DNA of 64,000 bases from NCBI GenBank assembly GCA_025094145.1, contig JALLLS010000004.1, positions 744,001 to 808,000 on the forward strand. Direction: 5' to 3'. A program made the position numbers and the translations under genes. Below, piece by piece: positions 34,990 through 51,573 of the stretch (position 1 is the stretch's first letter; the number at the start of each line of letters is the position of its first letter). Source of the DNA: Spinellus fusiger. Its lineage: Eukaryota > Mucoromycota > Mucoromycetes > Mucorales > Phycomycetaceae. The notes below the pieces were generated by a model. That model did no database searches, was not told where the DNA came from, and saw nothing but the letters and a program-made list of their open reading frames with translations.

Positions 34990-36140
34990 TTACAAGGTTG
35001 CTTAGCAACCACCATTACTATTTGGCATCAATGACAGCCTGGCATCTCCGTCTTATGCTAGCAATGAGGGTGCTGCTCTTTAGATATTTTACCTTATTCC
35101 AGCACCACAGCAGTCTCTAGCTTCCTCTTGGTAGAATAGACCCTTCTGTCCTTGCTAATGATATTCAATCAAGTCTACAGATGCTCCATTGGATTGAGAT
35201 CAGTAGTGTAAGGACCAGTAAAAAGCAACTACTCTACCATTATACCACTCTCCAGTTGAGTTGAGTTGTTTTTACAGGGTCTGGCATTGTTCTCCTGTAA
35301 GGTGGTAGCTGACGCTGGAGTCAAGGATAGAGAATGAATTGAATTAAGGGCAGTAGACATCTCCAACAAGTATATCAATGCACCTGCTGGAGTTCAAATT
35401 ACCCTCCGCTGCGATCCATCTCCCAACACCCTCCCCACGATAACAGCTTATACCATCACTCCAGCACCTCTAGACTTCTTTGTTTATAGTAAGTTCTTGG
35501 GCTCAAAGGCCGTAACCAGGCTGCCTAGTGACTTTTGTCATAGCTCATCATCTCCACTCTGGACTCATCCGACCAGACTCTCTGCTGCTACTGACCAAGC
35601 GTCCAACCAACATGCTCACAGGTCCCACTAGAGCCTTGTTCTTTATGCTATTCTTTTCTCAATAATAAAATAATAAAATAATAATAAAATAATAATAATA
35701 ATAAATAATAAATAAATAAAATAATAATAAATAAAAAGCTTGACTACCAAGAATGTATGAATGAAAGCTCATTTCATCAAGGTACTACCTTCAAAGTCCT
35801 GTCTAATACCTTGATGGCCATGTCTACCATGATGGCCCATTTTTTTTTAATATCTAATAAGAGGCACTGACTACTGTTCTTCTCAACCACTCTAGGGCCC
35901 TATCGTCCAACTATCTTTGTCAGCCACTCTTGGGTGAACGTTCAACTCAGTTGGTTGCCTTGTAGTGCTTTACTATGTCTCTCACAGTAGCATCAGGCAC
36001 GTTGAACATGCGAGATGTTCTCAGCCTGAGGAGATTCCAGGCTCAGCACCTCATGCATAATGGCTGTACGAGTCTCGAGGCTGGTCTATTTCCCATACAT
36101 CTCGGGGGGTCTTGGTGAAGATGTTCATGGTGTTGCATAA
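34990..36140 (-). pseudogene. Tc1/mariner relic, third subfamily
   Basis: Minus-strand reading gives RQAVIDAK-like sequence at 35020-35050, a DLNPMEHL motif at 35180-35210 and RVWSDESRVEM at about 35550-35585. An N-terminal region with DRALEWLRRT and QPRDSYSHYA follows up to about 36125. The order fits a full-length element in reverse. Stops and shifts occur throughout and no TIR pair is obvious. It is more GC-rich than its surroundings. Microsatellite TAATAA (35661-35735) has expanded inside it. Confidence 0.65.
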
Positions 36141-36149
36141 ATGAGACAT

Positions 36150-36912
36150 TATAAGAAAAGAGGTGTTATGATATAAGAGAAAAATGAAAGTAAAAAAAAA
36201 AAAAAGATTATAGTATTGGGCACTTGAGATCTTAATCGAGACGTGTAGGGCATGTAGGGTCTGGCTACTGATACAATGTTACAGCAGAAAGGGAAGGATG
36301 TGGGAATTTCCTTGACTGTGTGTGAGTGTAGAAATGTGAGGGAGGGTAGGTTATAATAAGAGAAAAGTAAAGGGGCAGAAAATAAACAGGTTTGTAGTCT
36401 GGCTATGGCATTTTGTGCAAACACAGTTCAGAACCAACGAAAAGGAAAGACACAAAGGGAACAAGTTGGGAACAAGAGGCAGCTCACTAACAAGGTTAAG
36501 GATAGCTATAGTACTTTGTTACACTTCCGGTAGTGCTCGAATGAAGGTCTGTTTATTAAAGAGATAGTAAGCTACACTTCTTTATACTAATTTGCTAATT
36601 TATTCTCTACACATCAGGAGAGTTTTGGGAATGTCGTGTTTGACTTCAACCAAAAGGAAATCCTAGACAGTTCAAAGAGTAAACAAAGTCTGATCTTTAT
36701 TTAATCCTCTATACTTCTTTTATACTTTTCTAATGACTGCTATCTACCAATAGAAGCTATGGAAAGCCCCCTCTTGCTAAAGTATCATTCCTTAGATATA
36801 CGCCTTGCTAACTAACTCTTCTTCTATCGTGTGATCCTCTTTTAGGTAGTCGATGTTTCTATTGACCGGGATGGTCAATGTTTCTATTTATGGAAGGTGA
36901 TTATCCGACATA
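36150..36912. other. Intergenic region, no gene seen
   Basis: The minus frame at 36149-36424 has no family features. At 36608 a tacacatcaggagagtttt motif resembles the left end of the dispersed repeat at 5959. No RNA gene is visible. Confidence 0.45.
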
Positions 36913-38046
36913 TATAAGAAAATGTACGGAGAATAAAATTATATTGTTTATATGATTGGCTAATATGTTTGAAAATAAGTCTTTTTGATGTCTAAATGAA
37001 CTATTTTAAACTGTATCAGCCTATTTTAGTAATATTTAATGACTTTGCAATTAAAAAGTATAAATTTGGCTATAAAAGGAAGAAATAAAGCCAATATTAA
37101 AACTCAGTCACTGTATTTATTGTTTAACATAATGTGTTATCCTTAAGCCCACAGTATTTGCAGTATAGCACTGCTTGAAAGGTGTTTATTACAGAACTCA
37201 TGAAGTTAACTCTAGTCACCATTGTCCATAAAATAGAACCAAACTCACTTACATTGAGAACTGTATAGCCATTTATTGAATCCATATCCATAATTACTTC
37301 AGTAACTATGTTATTGTAACTGGTATTAACAGTAGTGCTTAATGAGAACTAAGTATTGTTTCTAATACTGCCCTTTAAGTACAAGGCAAATAGGGTATGA
37401 GTTTTTTGACTTGTGAATTTTATTATTAATATTTGGTCTTGTTATTTCCCACACTGTACATACAACTTGACACCTAAGTACTTGTCAAGATGAGCATAAG
37501 TGAGCAAGGTAAGATGCTATTATTAACAAAGAGAAACAATAGAAGGAGGTGATAGACACTACCAAGGACCATTCTGAAAGTAAAAAGGTAAGCAATGTCT
37601 TTATCTGGGCTTGAGCTCATTGCAATCCACAAGACACTCATTGTATTGTTAATAAATAAAGACTCTTCTTAAGTCAGTCTCAGGTGGTCTTCTATACTGT
37701 CCAAGGTGTCTAGAGTGTATTCCCAATCATAATTATATATTATCCAAGGATAAATCATTATAGTGTTGGGATATAGATTCTATTTCTATTATTAAATTCA
37801 CTTTTGCAGTAGTTATAGTCATACTATAGTATTAGCTATACTATTACAATAAACAATATTATTCATAAGCAATATATTCTATTAATAATACAATTTGATA
37901 GTGAGGTATCCACAAAAAGAAATAATAATTTGGATACTCACACATCTTTTGATTTTAATCATTGTTCCATATAAGATGAGGCTTTTAACGATGTAAAAGG
38001 AAGGATATATCACTGCTTAAAAGCCAGAAAAATCTTTGGATGTGTA

Positions 38047-38310
38047 TATCACATATTTCTAAGCGTTCTTTAAATTAGAATGGTGACGTTTTCAATGAAT
38101 TACAATCTATTCCAGAGGATTTAGTAATTATACAAGAATACAGAAATAATGGACATAGTACAAATTAAAACTAGTATGAATATAATTACTAAGGTGCTTA
38201 ATTCTTTATTTTTATTTTATTTTTTATAATTACTAAGCCCTCTGGAATAGATTGTAATTCATTGAAAACGTCACCATTCTAATTTAAAGAACGCTTAAAA
38301 ATATGTGATA
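38047..38310. repeat. Palindrome: 86-bp arms around a 92-bp loop
   Basis: 38047-38132 and 38225-38310 are near-perfect reverse complements, with about four mismatches in 86 positions. Each arm contains ttagaatggtgacgttttc or its complement. The loop is AT-rich. It could be a foldback (MITE-like) element or the scar of an inverted duplication. Confidence 0.85.
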
Positions 38311-38410
38311 TAAGTAAATTGGATATGATGGTATGCGTAACTTTCCCCTTTTGGTTACTATGTGATACACATGATGAACATCCATTTTTGGAAATAGTTT
38401 TACGATAAAT

Positions 38411-38498
38411 AGACAGTAGTGTATAGATAACATCTCATTAACAGACAGTAGTGCATAGATAACATCTCATTAACAGACAGTAGTGTATAGATAACATT
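38411..38498. repeat. Tandem 32-bp repeat (2.75 copies)
   Basis: Units 38411-38442, 38443-38474 and a partial 38475-38498 share agacagtagtgtatagataa with one substitution. A single diverged unit recurs near 39087-39110, on the other side of the inverted repeat segment. Confidence 0.8.
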
Positions 38499-38656
38499 GT
38501 GATTATTCAGACAAGTAGAAAATAACGAGACTGAACAAAGATGATTTTTATCAAGTGAAGAGTGGTTTCTTATTTATACTTTTTGTGGGTGCTTATCCTT
38601 CAGTGGCATTCTACCTTTTGGTAGTTAATGATGAGTCCATAGCATGGCTTATTGAT

Positions 38657-38758
38657 AGATGCAACCGTATGGTTGGTGTAGATGATCTATCCTATGGTAG
38701 TTTACATAGATGCAACTGTATGGTTGGTGTAGGTGTTCTACCTAATGGTAGTTTACAT
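38657..38758. repeat. Two tandem 51-bp repeats
   Basis: 38657-38707 and 38708-38758 differ at a few positions and both carry gtatggttggtgtag. The unit is a multiple of three. Locus 1 of the dispersed repeat has only one unit in the corresponding place. Confidence 0.75.
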
Positions 38759-39292
38759 AGGTGGAGGCTTATGGTTGGCTCATTAGATAAGCAACCCATT
38801 ATAGAGCCATCAGTTATGGGTCTTTACTTTAATTGACTCTGATAGGGCTTATTTTATCCACTAAGGGTTTAAAGATGATAGCAGCTCTTATTAAGGGTCC
38901 AATGGTACACTGGGCTTAGAAGGTTCGTTGGTAGTTATGACAAATCAGTGAGATGATACAGAGATGTACTATGTTACTTGTGTGCACTCAAGCCTTCATA
39001 GAGGATTCCGAATGTCACCGCATACTATTCGTATTGACCAATTCATAGAGAATCTTTTGGATTAAAGTCGGAACATGCCAACTATAGCATCAATAGACAG
39101 TGTTGTGTAGATAACATAGCATCAATGGATAGACACCTTCTTACTCATCAATAACATCTATACCACTGTAACTCTACTTGTTGGTGGGATTGCATTTTTG
39201 TTTATTTATTTCCCTACACTCTCATGCCTGTACAGTGAAGAAATGGTCTTAATAAAAAGAGAAGAGAAAGAAGAGAATAAAAAAAAGAGAGA

Positions 39293-39952
39293 TTAGACAG
39301 TACGAAGACGGTTCTCGACATCATCACGGCGCTGGTTCTTAAGATCCTTTGCGTCTTCAATGGTGGAGTTGTAGGCCAACAGATTGGCTTGGTTGAAAGG
39401 ATTGTCGGGTGACTTTTGGAATGCTTTGAACATGATGTCCTTGAGCTGACTCAGACGCAGACCAGGGTTCTCCTGCTTGAAGCGACTCAATTCACGCTCT
39501 TCATAAGCAGCCAAAGCAGCCTTGAAGCGACGCTCGGGGTGCTTCTCAATGTCCTTGGCCTTGATAGCTGATGTGCTGTCATTCAAACTCAAGAGATCAA
39601 GAGCATCATCAATGTTGGTGGCTGTGAATTCAGGAATAACGCGTCTGGCCTGAGAGGCAGCCTCCACCTTGGCAGTCTTTTTGGCAGCCACCTTGTCTCC
39701 CTTGGGTTTGGCCTTTGGAAGGTCTTTTTCTTCTTCTGCTAATAGACGAGCAGCCTCGAGCTTCTTGGCAAGGGCGGCTGCCTTCTTCTCTGCCTCACCG
39801 TCCTTTTTGCCCTTTCCTTTGGCACCCTGAGCCCACTGTTCGTCTTCCTTGGCAGCCAACTCCGAGGACTTTACTTTATCCTTTTCTGCCTTGGCGGCAC
39901 CTTTTTTTTCTTTGGCAGCTTCTGCTTTGCTATTGGGTGTTTTCTTGGGCAT
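39293..39952 (-). CDS. CCDC124/Oxs1-like coiled-coil protein
   Basis: This is a single-exon gene of 219 residues from MPKKTPNSKAEAAKEKK at 39952. The first 120 residues are a Lys/Ala/Glu-rich helix (AAALAKKLEAARLLAEEEKDLPK). The C-terminal half holds the family core: TNIDDALDLLSL, KHPERRFKAALAAYEERELSRFKQENPGLRLSQ and FQKSPDNPFNQ. This is the DUF1014/CCDC124 family. In animals it binds ribosomes during dormancy and stress, and fission yeast Oxs1 acts in diamide and oxidative stress; a ribosome or stress role here is by homology. The frame is open upstream to 40045, but the MPKK start matches the family. It is divergent from the ABCC gene. Confidence 0.9.
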   Translation of the reverse strand: MPKKTPNSKAEAAKEKKGAAKAEKDKVKSSELAAKEDEQWAQGAKGKGKKDGEAEKKAAALAKKLEAARLLAEEEKDLPKAKPKGDKVAAKKTAKVEAASQARRVIPEFTATNIDDALDLLSLNDSTSAIKAKDIEKHPERRFKAALAAYEERELSRFKQENPGLRLSQLKDIMFKAFQKSPDNPFNQANLLAYNSTIEDAKDLKNQRRDDVENRLRTV

Positions 39953-40235
39953 GACAAATAGGAAAAAATAGAAAAGAAAAGAAACTCTAAGCCATGAAGT
40001 GGGTGGCCTATGACAAATAGGACTTGTTGCGTGACAGCTTTCCAAACCACAGCATTTCCATCTTTGGCCGATTGAATTGCCTATATATCCTCTTTTGCCT
40101 TGTCTTTTTCTTCCTTCTTCCTTCTTCCTTCCTTCTTCTTCTTTTCTTCCTTCTTCTTGGCTTTGTTGTGTCTATTCTGCACATTTGATACAGCTTTCTT
40201 TTTTTTTTCTTTTTTTTCTTATTCTTCTGCCTTTG
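39953..40235. promoter_or_regulatory. Shared divergent promoter region (CCDC124-like and ABCC genes)
   Basis: The two start codons are 283 bases apart on opposite strands, so both promoters must lie here. It is dominated by a pyrimidine-rich tract on the plus strand (CTTCCTTCTTCC, about 40100-40160), followed by a T-rich tract at 40197-40220. No clear TATA box is visible. Confidence 0.5.
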
Positions 40236-46324
<6,089 letters not shown>

Positions 46325-46541
46325 ACACATGTGAACCCTTAACATTTCTACCCATCTACCCACCTATTTACCTGTCCATCTACCTACCCACCTACCTATA
46401 GTGTTCACCTTTACATCATTGCTGTCATGATTATTACTAAAAGACATACAGTATTTTTTCATATCTTATAAGCCTAATTTATAAAAAAAAAAGTGTCTGA
46501 ATTACATAAAGAAAGTGCTATAACAGTGTCTATGTTTCCTC

Positions 46542-48354
46542 TTAATTGCCAATGTCTTTCTCTGGCAAGTCATAGTCGCAAGCAACATCCCATCGAGATC
46601 CCGGGGCTCCTGAACTTACATACTTTACGAATCTTAACACACCATCATCCTGAAAAACAAGGGATAACTCATTACATCCAGCTGGTAAAGTCAACAGCGC
46701 ACCATCTTCATCTGCTGCTTTGTAGATGGCTGCATCTTCTTCATCATCATGAGGTTCCATATAACATTCGTAGCCACCACTCTCACCTCCCTCCCATACA
46801 GTAGCACTCTTTTTGTTGGGTGTAGTGGCAAGCGTAAGAGTTGCATTCACCACACCCTGACCACGAGTATTAGCGGTAGCCAAAGTATAGTCATGTCCAG
46901 GTCGGAAGCGACGTGCTTCTCCACGGAACCCTTGAGGCACTAACTGAGTAACAACAGCTAACCAGTGACGAAAGGGTTCACTCTCCATCTTAGCCTGAAG
47001 ATCAGCAAACAATTCACTCGTCTTATTGTGTTCTTTTGTGCTGTCCAATGTCATATAGCGAGATCGGTGGGGTGGGCCCTGAACAATCCACTGGCCAGCA
47101 ACACCCGTGCCATGAGGTATCATTGTGCGCTTCATCATGCCCTCTTCTTTATCAGCTTCTTCGGTAGCTTCTTTTATCTTGGCAAACAACTCCTTATTGA
47201 TAATATCTTTGCACTGAACAGCAGATTCATCCATAAAGCGTTCTGATATTTGTGCAAGTATTTTGATATTGAGATAATGAGGGTTGATCCATGTTGCTAG
47301 GGCTTCAAGGTCGTCTTGAGATAGACCATCTGTTGCTTCATCATCCAACTCATCCTCGTACTTTGAAAACATGGCGCTTGAATCTGTATCCATCTAATAG
47401 AAAATGAAATAGAAAACATCAGTCAAGCTAATCAAGCTAAGCAAAAAAAAAAAGTACTTACTTGTAATTGTTCCAATGATGATTTTGATTCGCCCTGTTC
47501 TACTTCTTTCTCATAGCCTACTTCACCTGGCTGGGGTATATGAAACCAACCTGAAATACTCAAACGAGGCTTGCCTTCTGGCACAACTTCTTCAACAGAA
47601 TGGAAAGAATGGCCAGGTTGAACAGTAAACATAACAAACTGATTCCATTGAGGAGGTAGGATCACAGTGGGTTCAGTCGCTGGAACACCCTTTTCAACCA
47701 CAGGATATAATTCAAGAGCACCGCCATCTTTAGGATCCCAAGGTTGTTCAGGATCTGTCAGGTACAGAATATAAGACACACGACGAGTACCAATTACATC
47801 ATCGTGGTTTAATAAATGACAGCCTGCATTGTAACTGTTAATGCTCATATCTGTCTTGGATCCTGAGAGAGGACCACATCCTGTCACTGTGGAAATAAAG
47901 TTACGGAATTCACGAGAATAGACTGAATTTCTTAGTTTAAACAAAGAATGAAGCTGGGCAAGTTCTTCAGCAGGCAAACCGTCAAGGTTAGCCAAATCGC
48001 CTGTTTGGAACACCTAGCAAGAAGAAAAGAGATAGGAAACAACCCGTTCGTCAGTCCGGTGTGTATGGGGCGCTGCTTTTTTTCTTCTTTTTTTTTCTTC
48101 TTTTTTACCTTGTAAATGTCTGTCTCTTTTAGAGTAAAGTGCAACTTACTAAGGATTTCTTTACGAACATTGCGTAGAAGATCATCATGGATGAGCTCTT
48201 CAATCTTGCAATGGAGGTAAGGTGTAGAGGCCGCATAAGCTTCTTTTAGGCTATCGGCAGTATCCAATAAACCCTCACGAAATGATTCTGCTACAGAGTC
48301 TGTCTTGACGCGTTTGGAAGGGTGTTCTGTGTCGTTTTCAGCTATAGAAGACAT
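46542..48354 (-). CDS. TPA1: Tpa1/Ofd1/OGFOD1-type prolyl hydroxylase (2-oxoglutarate, Fe(II))
   Basis: Three exons, 48354-48109, 48013-47462 and 47393-46542, all phase 0, give 549 residues. The family hydroxylates a proline of ribosomal protein uS12 and affects translation termination; in fission yeast Ofd1 also controls Sre1 in hypoxia. The catalytic domain shows NHDD with iron ligands His152 and Asp154 (my numbering), PGHSFHSVEEV with His220 and KPRLSISGWFH with the 2-oxoglutarate Arg232. A second, degenerate double-stranded beta-helix domain follows (residues about 270-549) with HWLAVVTQLVPQGFRGEARRFRPGHDYTLAT. It ends AGSRWDVACDYDLPEKDIGN-like. The N-terminus has a basic patch (PSKRVKTD) that could direct it to the nucleus. 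Confidence 0.94.
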
Positions 48355-48520
48355 TGCTGTTATTGACAGTGGACTTAAGAAAGTAGAGATAAACAAAAAA
48401 TACAAAAAAGGAAATCATTTTAGAGACCGTATTTATAATCGTGTTTAAATTTGTGTTGCTATTTAAATCACCGAAATATATTTTCATAATAATACTGTAG
48501 AATCTATTCAATGATTCTTA

Positions 48521-49870
48521 CAGTCACACAACATTAGAAAGTATACGATCCCCTAATTTATACATTTTTAAACATGATTCTCTTTCTTTTTACCACAGAA
48601 TCACATTCCATTAAGCAATCACAGATACTAAAGTTATAATCCTCAACTAGAAACTATAGAGTTTATAATAAGATTAAAGAAAGAGAGTAATAGGGTGTTT
48701 ACTGGCTTAAAAAAAGAAAAACACTCCATGGGTACCATTTCAAAGGTCGTTGGCATTAGCAAGACTACTGTCCAAAAAATAATTAGTAGAATCATGACTA
48801 ATGGTACACCTCTACTAAGACCTAGTTCTGGTGCACCCAAAAAAACTCAATGAGAGAGACCTCAGACGACTTGAGGCCATTCTAAGAGGCAACCTATTTG
48901 CCTCCTATAACTACATAAATTTGGAACTTAAGGCTCATGAGATAATCATCTGTAGAGCAATATTCATCAGATATATACATCAGATTGGGTTTGGTTCCTA
49001 CTTCACAGCACATAAACCAAGGTTATCTGAAGAAAAAACATGAAGAAAAGACTTTGTTGGGTGAAGGAACGGGTCAATTGGACTCCTGAGGACTGGAGAC
49101 GCGTCGTATGGTCTGATGAGTCACGGTTTGAAGTAGAGGGTTACCAGGGAAGAATCAAAGTTATTCGAAAGATCGGAGAAAGATACAAGGCTGATCATAG
49201 TGTACCTACAACCAAATGGGGAAAGGCAGCATAATGATCTGGAGCTGTTTCTGGGCAGGTGTATTTGGGCCTTTGGTCTTTATTGATGGCAGTATAAATC
49301 AGGACGTATAGGTCAACATTTTGGCAGGAAAATTTCTGCCATGGTTCATTGAATTGAATGAGAAGAAGGATAAGGACTTCATATTCCAAGAAGATGGGGC
49401 TAGCTGCCATACAGGTGGCTATACAACATGGTGGAAAAGAGACACATCAAATTTAGAGCTTTGATTACTGGCCCACACAATGTTCTGATCTCAACCCCAT
49501 TGAACTACTCTGTAGATGTCTTGATAAGCTTATCAATAATAAGAGGGCTGGTATCAAAAATATAGATGAGCTCAAGACAGCTTTAGAAGAAGCTTGGAGA
49601 AATATCCACGTTGATCTTGCGGAACGTTTAGTTGGCTCAATGAAGGATCACTGCCAGGCAGTTATTGATGCCAAAGGTAGCCCAACAAAATATTAAATAA
49701 AAACTTTTTTATATTTACATTACTATAAACAATATGTCAAACTAACTTTGTGTTGAATTTGAAGTCATTAGTATGTGTTTTGAGGTCGTAACATTTATAT
49801 CCGTAAAGCATGTTTTTTTTTCAGGATTTCAAAAAAGAGAAATCGTACCCTTTCTAATGTTCTGTGACTG
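48521..49870 (+). mobile_element. Tc1/mariner element 5 with frameshifted transposase
   Basis: TIRs CAGTCACACAACATTAGAAA (left) and CAGTCACAGAACATTAGAAA (right, inward) are flanked by TA at 48519-48520 and 49871-49872; length 1,350 bp. Transposase traces run in order on the plus strand: MGTISKVVGISKTTVQKII from 48729, LNERDLRRLEAILRGNLFASY, KKRLCWVKERVNWTPEDW with VVWSDESRFEVEG (49043-49140), QEDGASCHTGGY near 49388, and CQAVIDAKGSPTKY ending at 49695. At least four frameshifts separate them; one is an extra A in a run before LNERD (near 48845). Confidence 0.88.
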
Positions 49871-49872
49871 TA

Positions 49873-50657
49873 TAAGACTGTATTCTAATATAAAATAGAC
49901 CAAAGCTATTGATTGAGGCTCGCGAATTAATTTTAACAGAGAAATAATTAAACTGTATTAGTGTAGAAGCAATATATTTATAAATATAAAGATACCTATG
50001 CGATATTTGAATAAGTGTCCTGGATTAGTGACGATTAAAGTGAGAAGATGTGTTTTTTATTTTTCTCTGAATTGTTTTTTTTTATCAATAAGAATGTCTG
50101 TTATTGATTAGGAAATAGAGGCCTACACACCAGGAGATTTATCTGGCCTTTAAGCGGTGATATCTCCTTCCTTTTACGACAACGCGGTTTTGCCCTTCTA
50201 TGGATCTGTGTTTAAAATCAAAGGTTTGTAAGTATCTGCAATAAAGAGTACTAAGGTTATCAACAGGACCACTAAAGAGATAAATGTATAGATATTGGGT
50301 CTCTAGCAGGGAAAAAGAAATGGATTGTTGAATACAAAGGATGGTCTAGGAGAAATCAAAGAGGGTACATGAACAGGAACACAACACACGATTTGATCAC
50401 AACAGGTAACTAGGCAACTGTTCTTTAAGCAATTCTTTTTCTTTTTAAAATGTTGTTGTAGTTTACATTACTTTGGTGGTTCTGATTAAGCAAGTGAATT
50501 GTGAAATTTAGTTTTTTTTATTTTCTATTCGGATATAAATACCTGCCAACCACTGTCTGTTGTTCTTCATAACTTCTACCCTCTTTAACTTGTTTGCCTT
50601 TGTCTGGCATATAAACCAACAGTTGTGATCTGTTGAGTGTTTGTGCGTGTTTATTAT
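49873..50657. other. Spacer upstream of the Fanzor-like fragment
   Basis: It carries a tacacaccaggagattt motif at 50124 shared with the dispersed repeat. A short coding-like patch (SFYDNAVLPFYGSVFKIKG, about 50170-50226) could be the eroded middle part of the Fanzor-like gene. A TATA-like gatataaata lies at 50531. No intact frame is present. Confidence 0.4.
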
Positions 50658-51292
50658 GTCTGACATGTTAGTCAGTTTCTATTGTATATTCTTTTATTTT
50701 AATAAACCCAGTGAATCCGTTAAAAAGACAAAGGCAAGAAGGTGCCAGTACAAGGGTAATACGATACACACAGAGTACATTAATACATCTCGAACTAATT
50801 GTTTTTAGTATTCTTTTATTATTAAAAAGGGTATTGGCACCTAAAAGGATTGGAGTATGATCCTACCAAGCTGCCTGTAATTGCTTATGGCACAGGAATA
50901 AAGGTAAAAGATGCTGCCAAATTTAAAGGCCATCGTGTTGGTTTGACGAGAGTTTTATATCAATCATTGAAAAAAAGACAAAAAGATGAAGATCTTCTTA
51001 TGGTTGATGTTGATGAGTTCCTTACATCGAGAGTAAACATGATTGACCTCTCACCCAATACAAAAAGCTTTTCTAACAGTTCCTCTGTTTTATTTTTGTT
51101 CTCAAGATCTGCCACACTTATAACAAAAATAACCTCACCGAGGTATTAGTGAATTTCAACAATATCCACACTTGCCAAGGTTATGGAATTGTTTGGAACA
51201 GAGATGTGAATGCATCAAAGAATATCTATACAATTGCAGAAGAGGGATTAAATGGTCCCCACCGACCAGTTCCTTTCTGTCGAGAAGCATAG
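50658..51292 (+). pseudogene. Fanzor/TnpB-like nuclease, C-terminal fragment
   Basis: Spliced plus-strand coding sequence resembles the C-terminal RuvC and zinc-ribbon part of fungal Fanzor (eukaryotic TnpB relative, an RNA-guided nuclease family). A patch reads ESVKKTKARRCQYK (about 50712-50755). An exon at 50830-51032 reads DPTKLPVIAYGTG, KFKGHRVG and LLMVDVDEFLTSR, with the Glu that would be the RuvC-II acid. An intron 51033-51106 (GTAAAC to TCTCAAG) follows. Exon 51107-51292 reads ICHTYNKNN to VWNRDVNASKNI, with the RuvC-III Asp, and ends PFCREA. Both second zinc-ribbon Cys positions read Tyr (CHTY, CQGY), and the RuvC-I region is not found. So it looks inactive. The 5' limit is uncertain. 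Confidence 0.6.
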
Positions 51293-51573
51293 ATATTCTT
51301 TGATGCATTTATATTTTACTATATCGCCACATCAAAAGTGGTTTCCTCTGTGATTCAGATATTTACAGGTAAATCTACATAATAATCTTTATTTAAAAAC
51401 TAACATGAATACATAATTTATTTTTGCTCCTTTTCAAATCAATTTGTCATTTTTAAACAATTGTATTCCGACCATTTCCTTTTATATCCTAAAGATCTCC
51501 TGGTGTGTAAACATGACTAAAGCAATTAAGCACATAATAATGTCAAAAGAATATACATTTTTGGCAGACGATA

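Larger units (their letters stand above)
36913..39080. repeat. Dispersed repeat, locus 2 (rearranged)
   Basis: 36913-37428 parallels 5986-6488 in the same orientation, including the TATA-like ggctataaaagga at 37069. 37430-37880 parallels 7094-7510 in the same orientation. The part between them at locus 1 (about 6497-7024) is found here at 38502-39078 but inverted. A 600-base stretch containing a palindrome separates them. The 93-codon plus frame at 38555-38836 lies in the inverted part and includes a 51-bp duplication; it is probably not a gene. Confidence 0.62.

Noticed and set aside
38411..38498. Regular 32-bp repeats resembling a CRISPR array
   Set aside because: There are no spacers between units and no cas genes; the genome is eukaryotic. 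It is a simple tandem repeat.
39953..40045. N-terminal extension of the CCDC124-like protein to 40045
   Set aside because: The extra residues are Phe-rich with no family similarity, and the MPKK start matches relatives.
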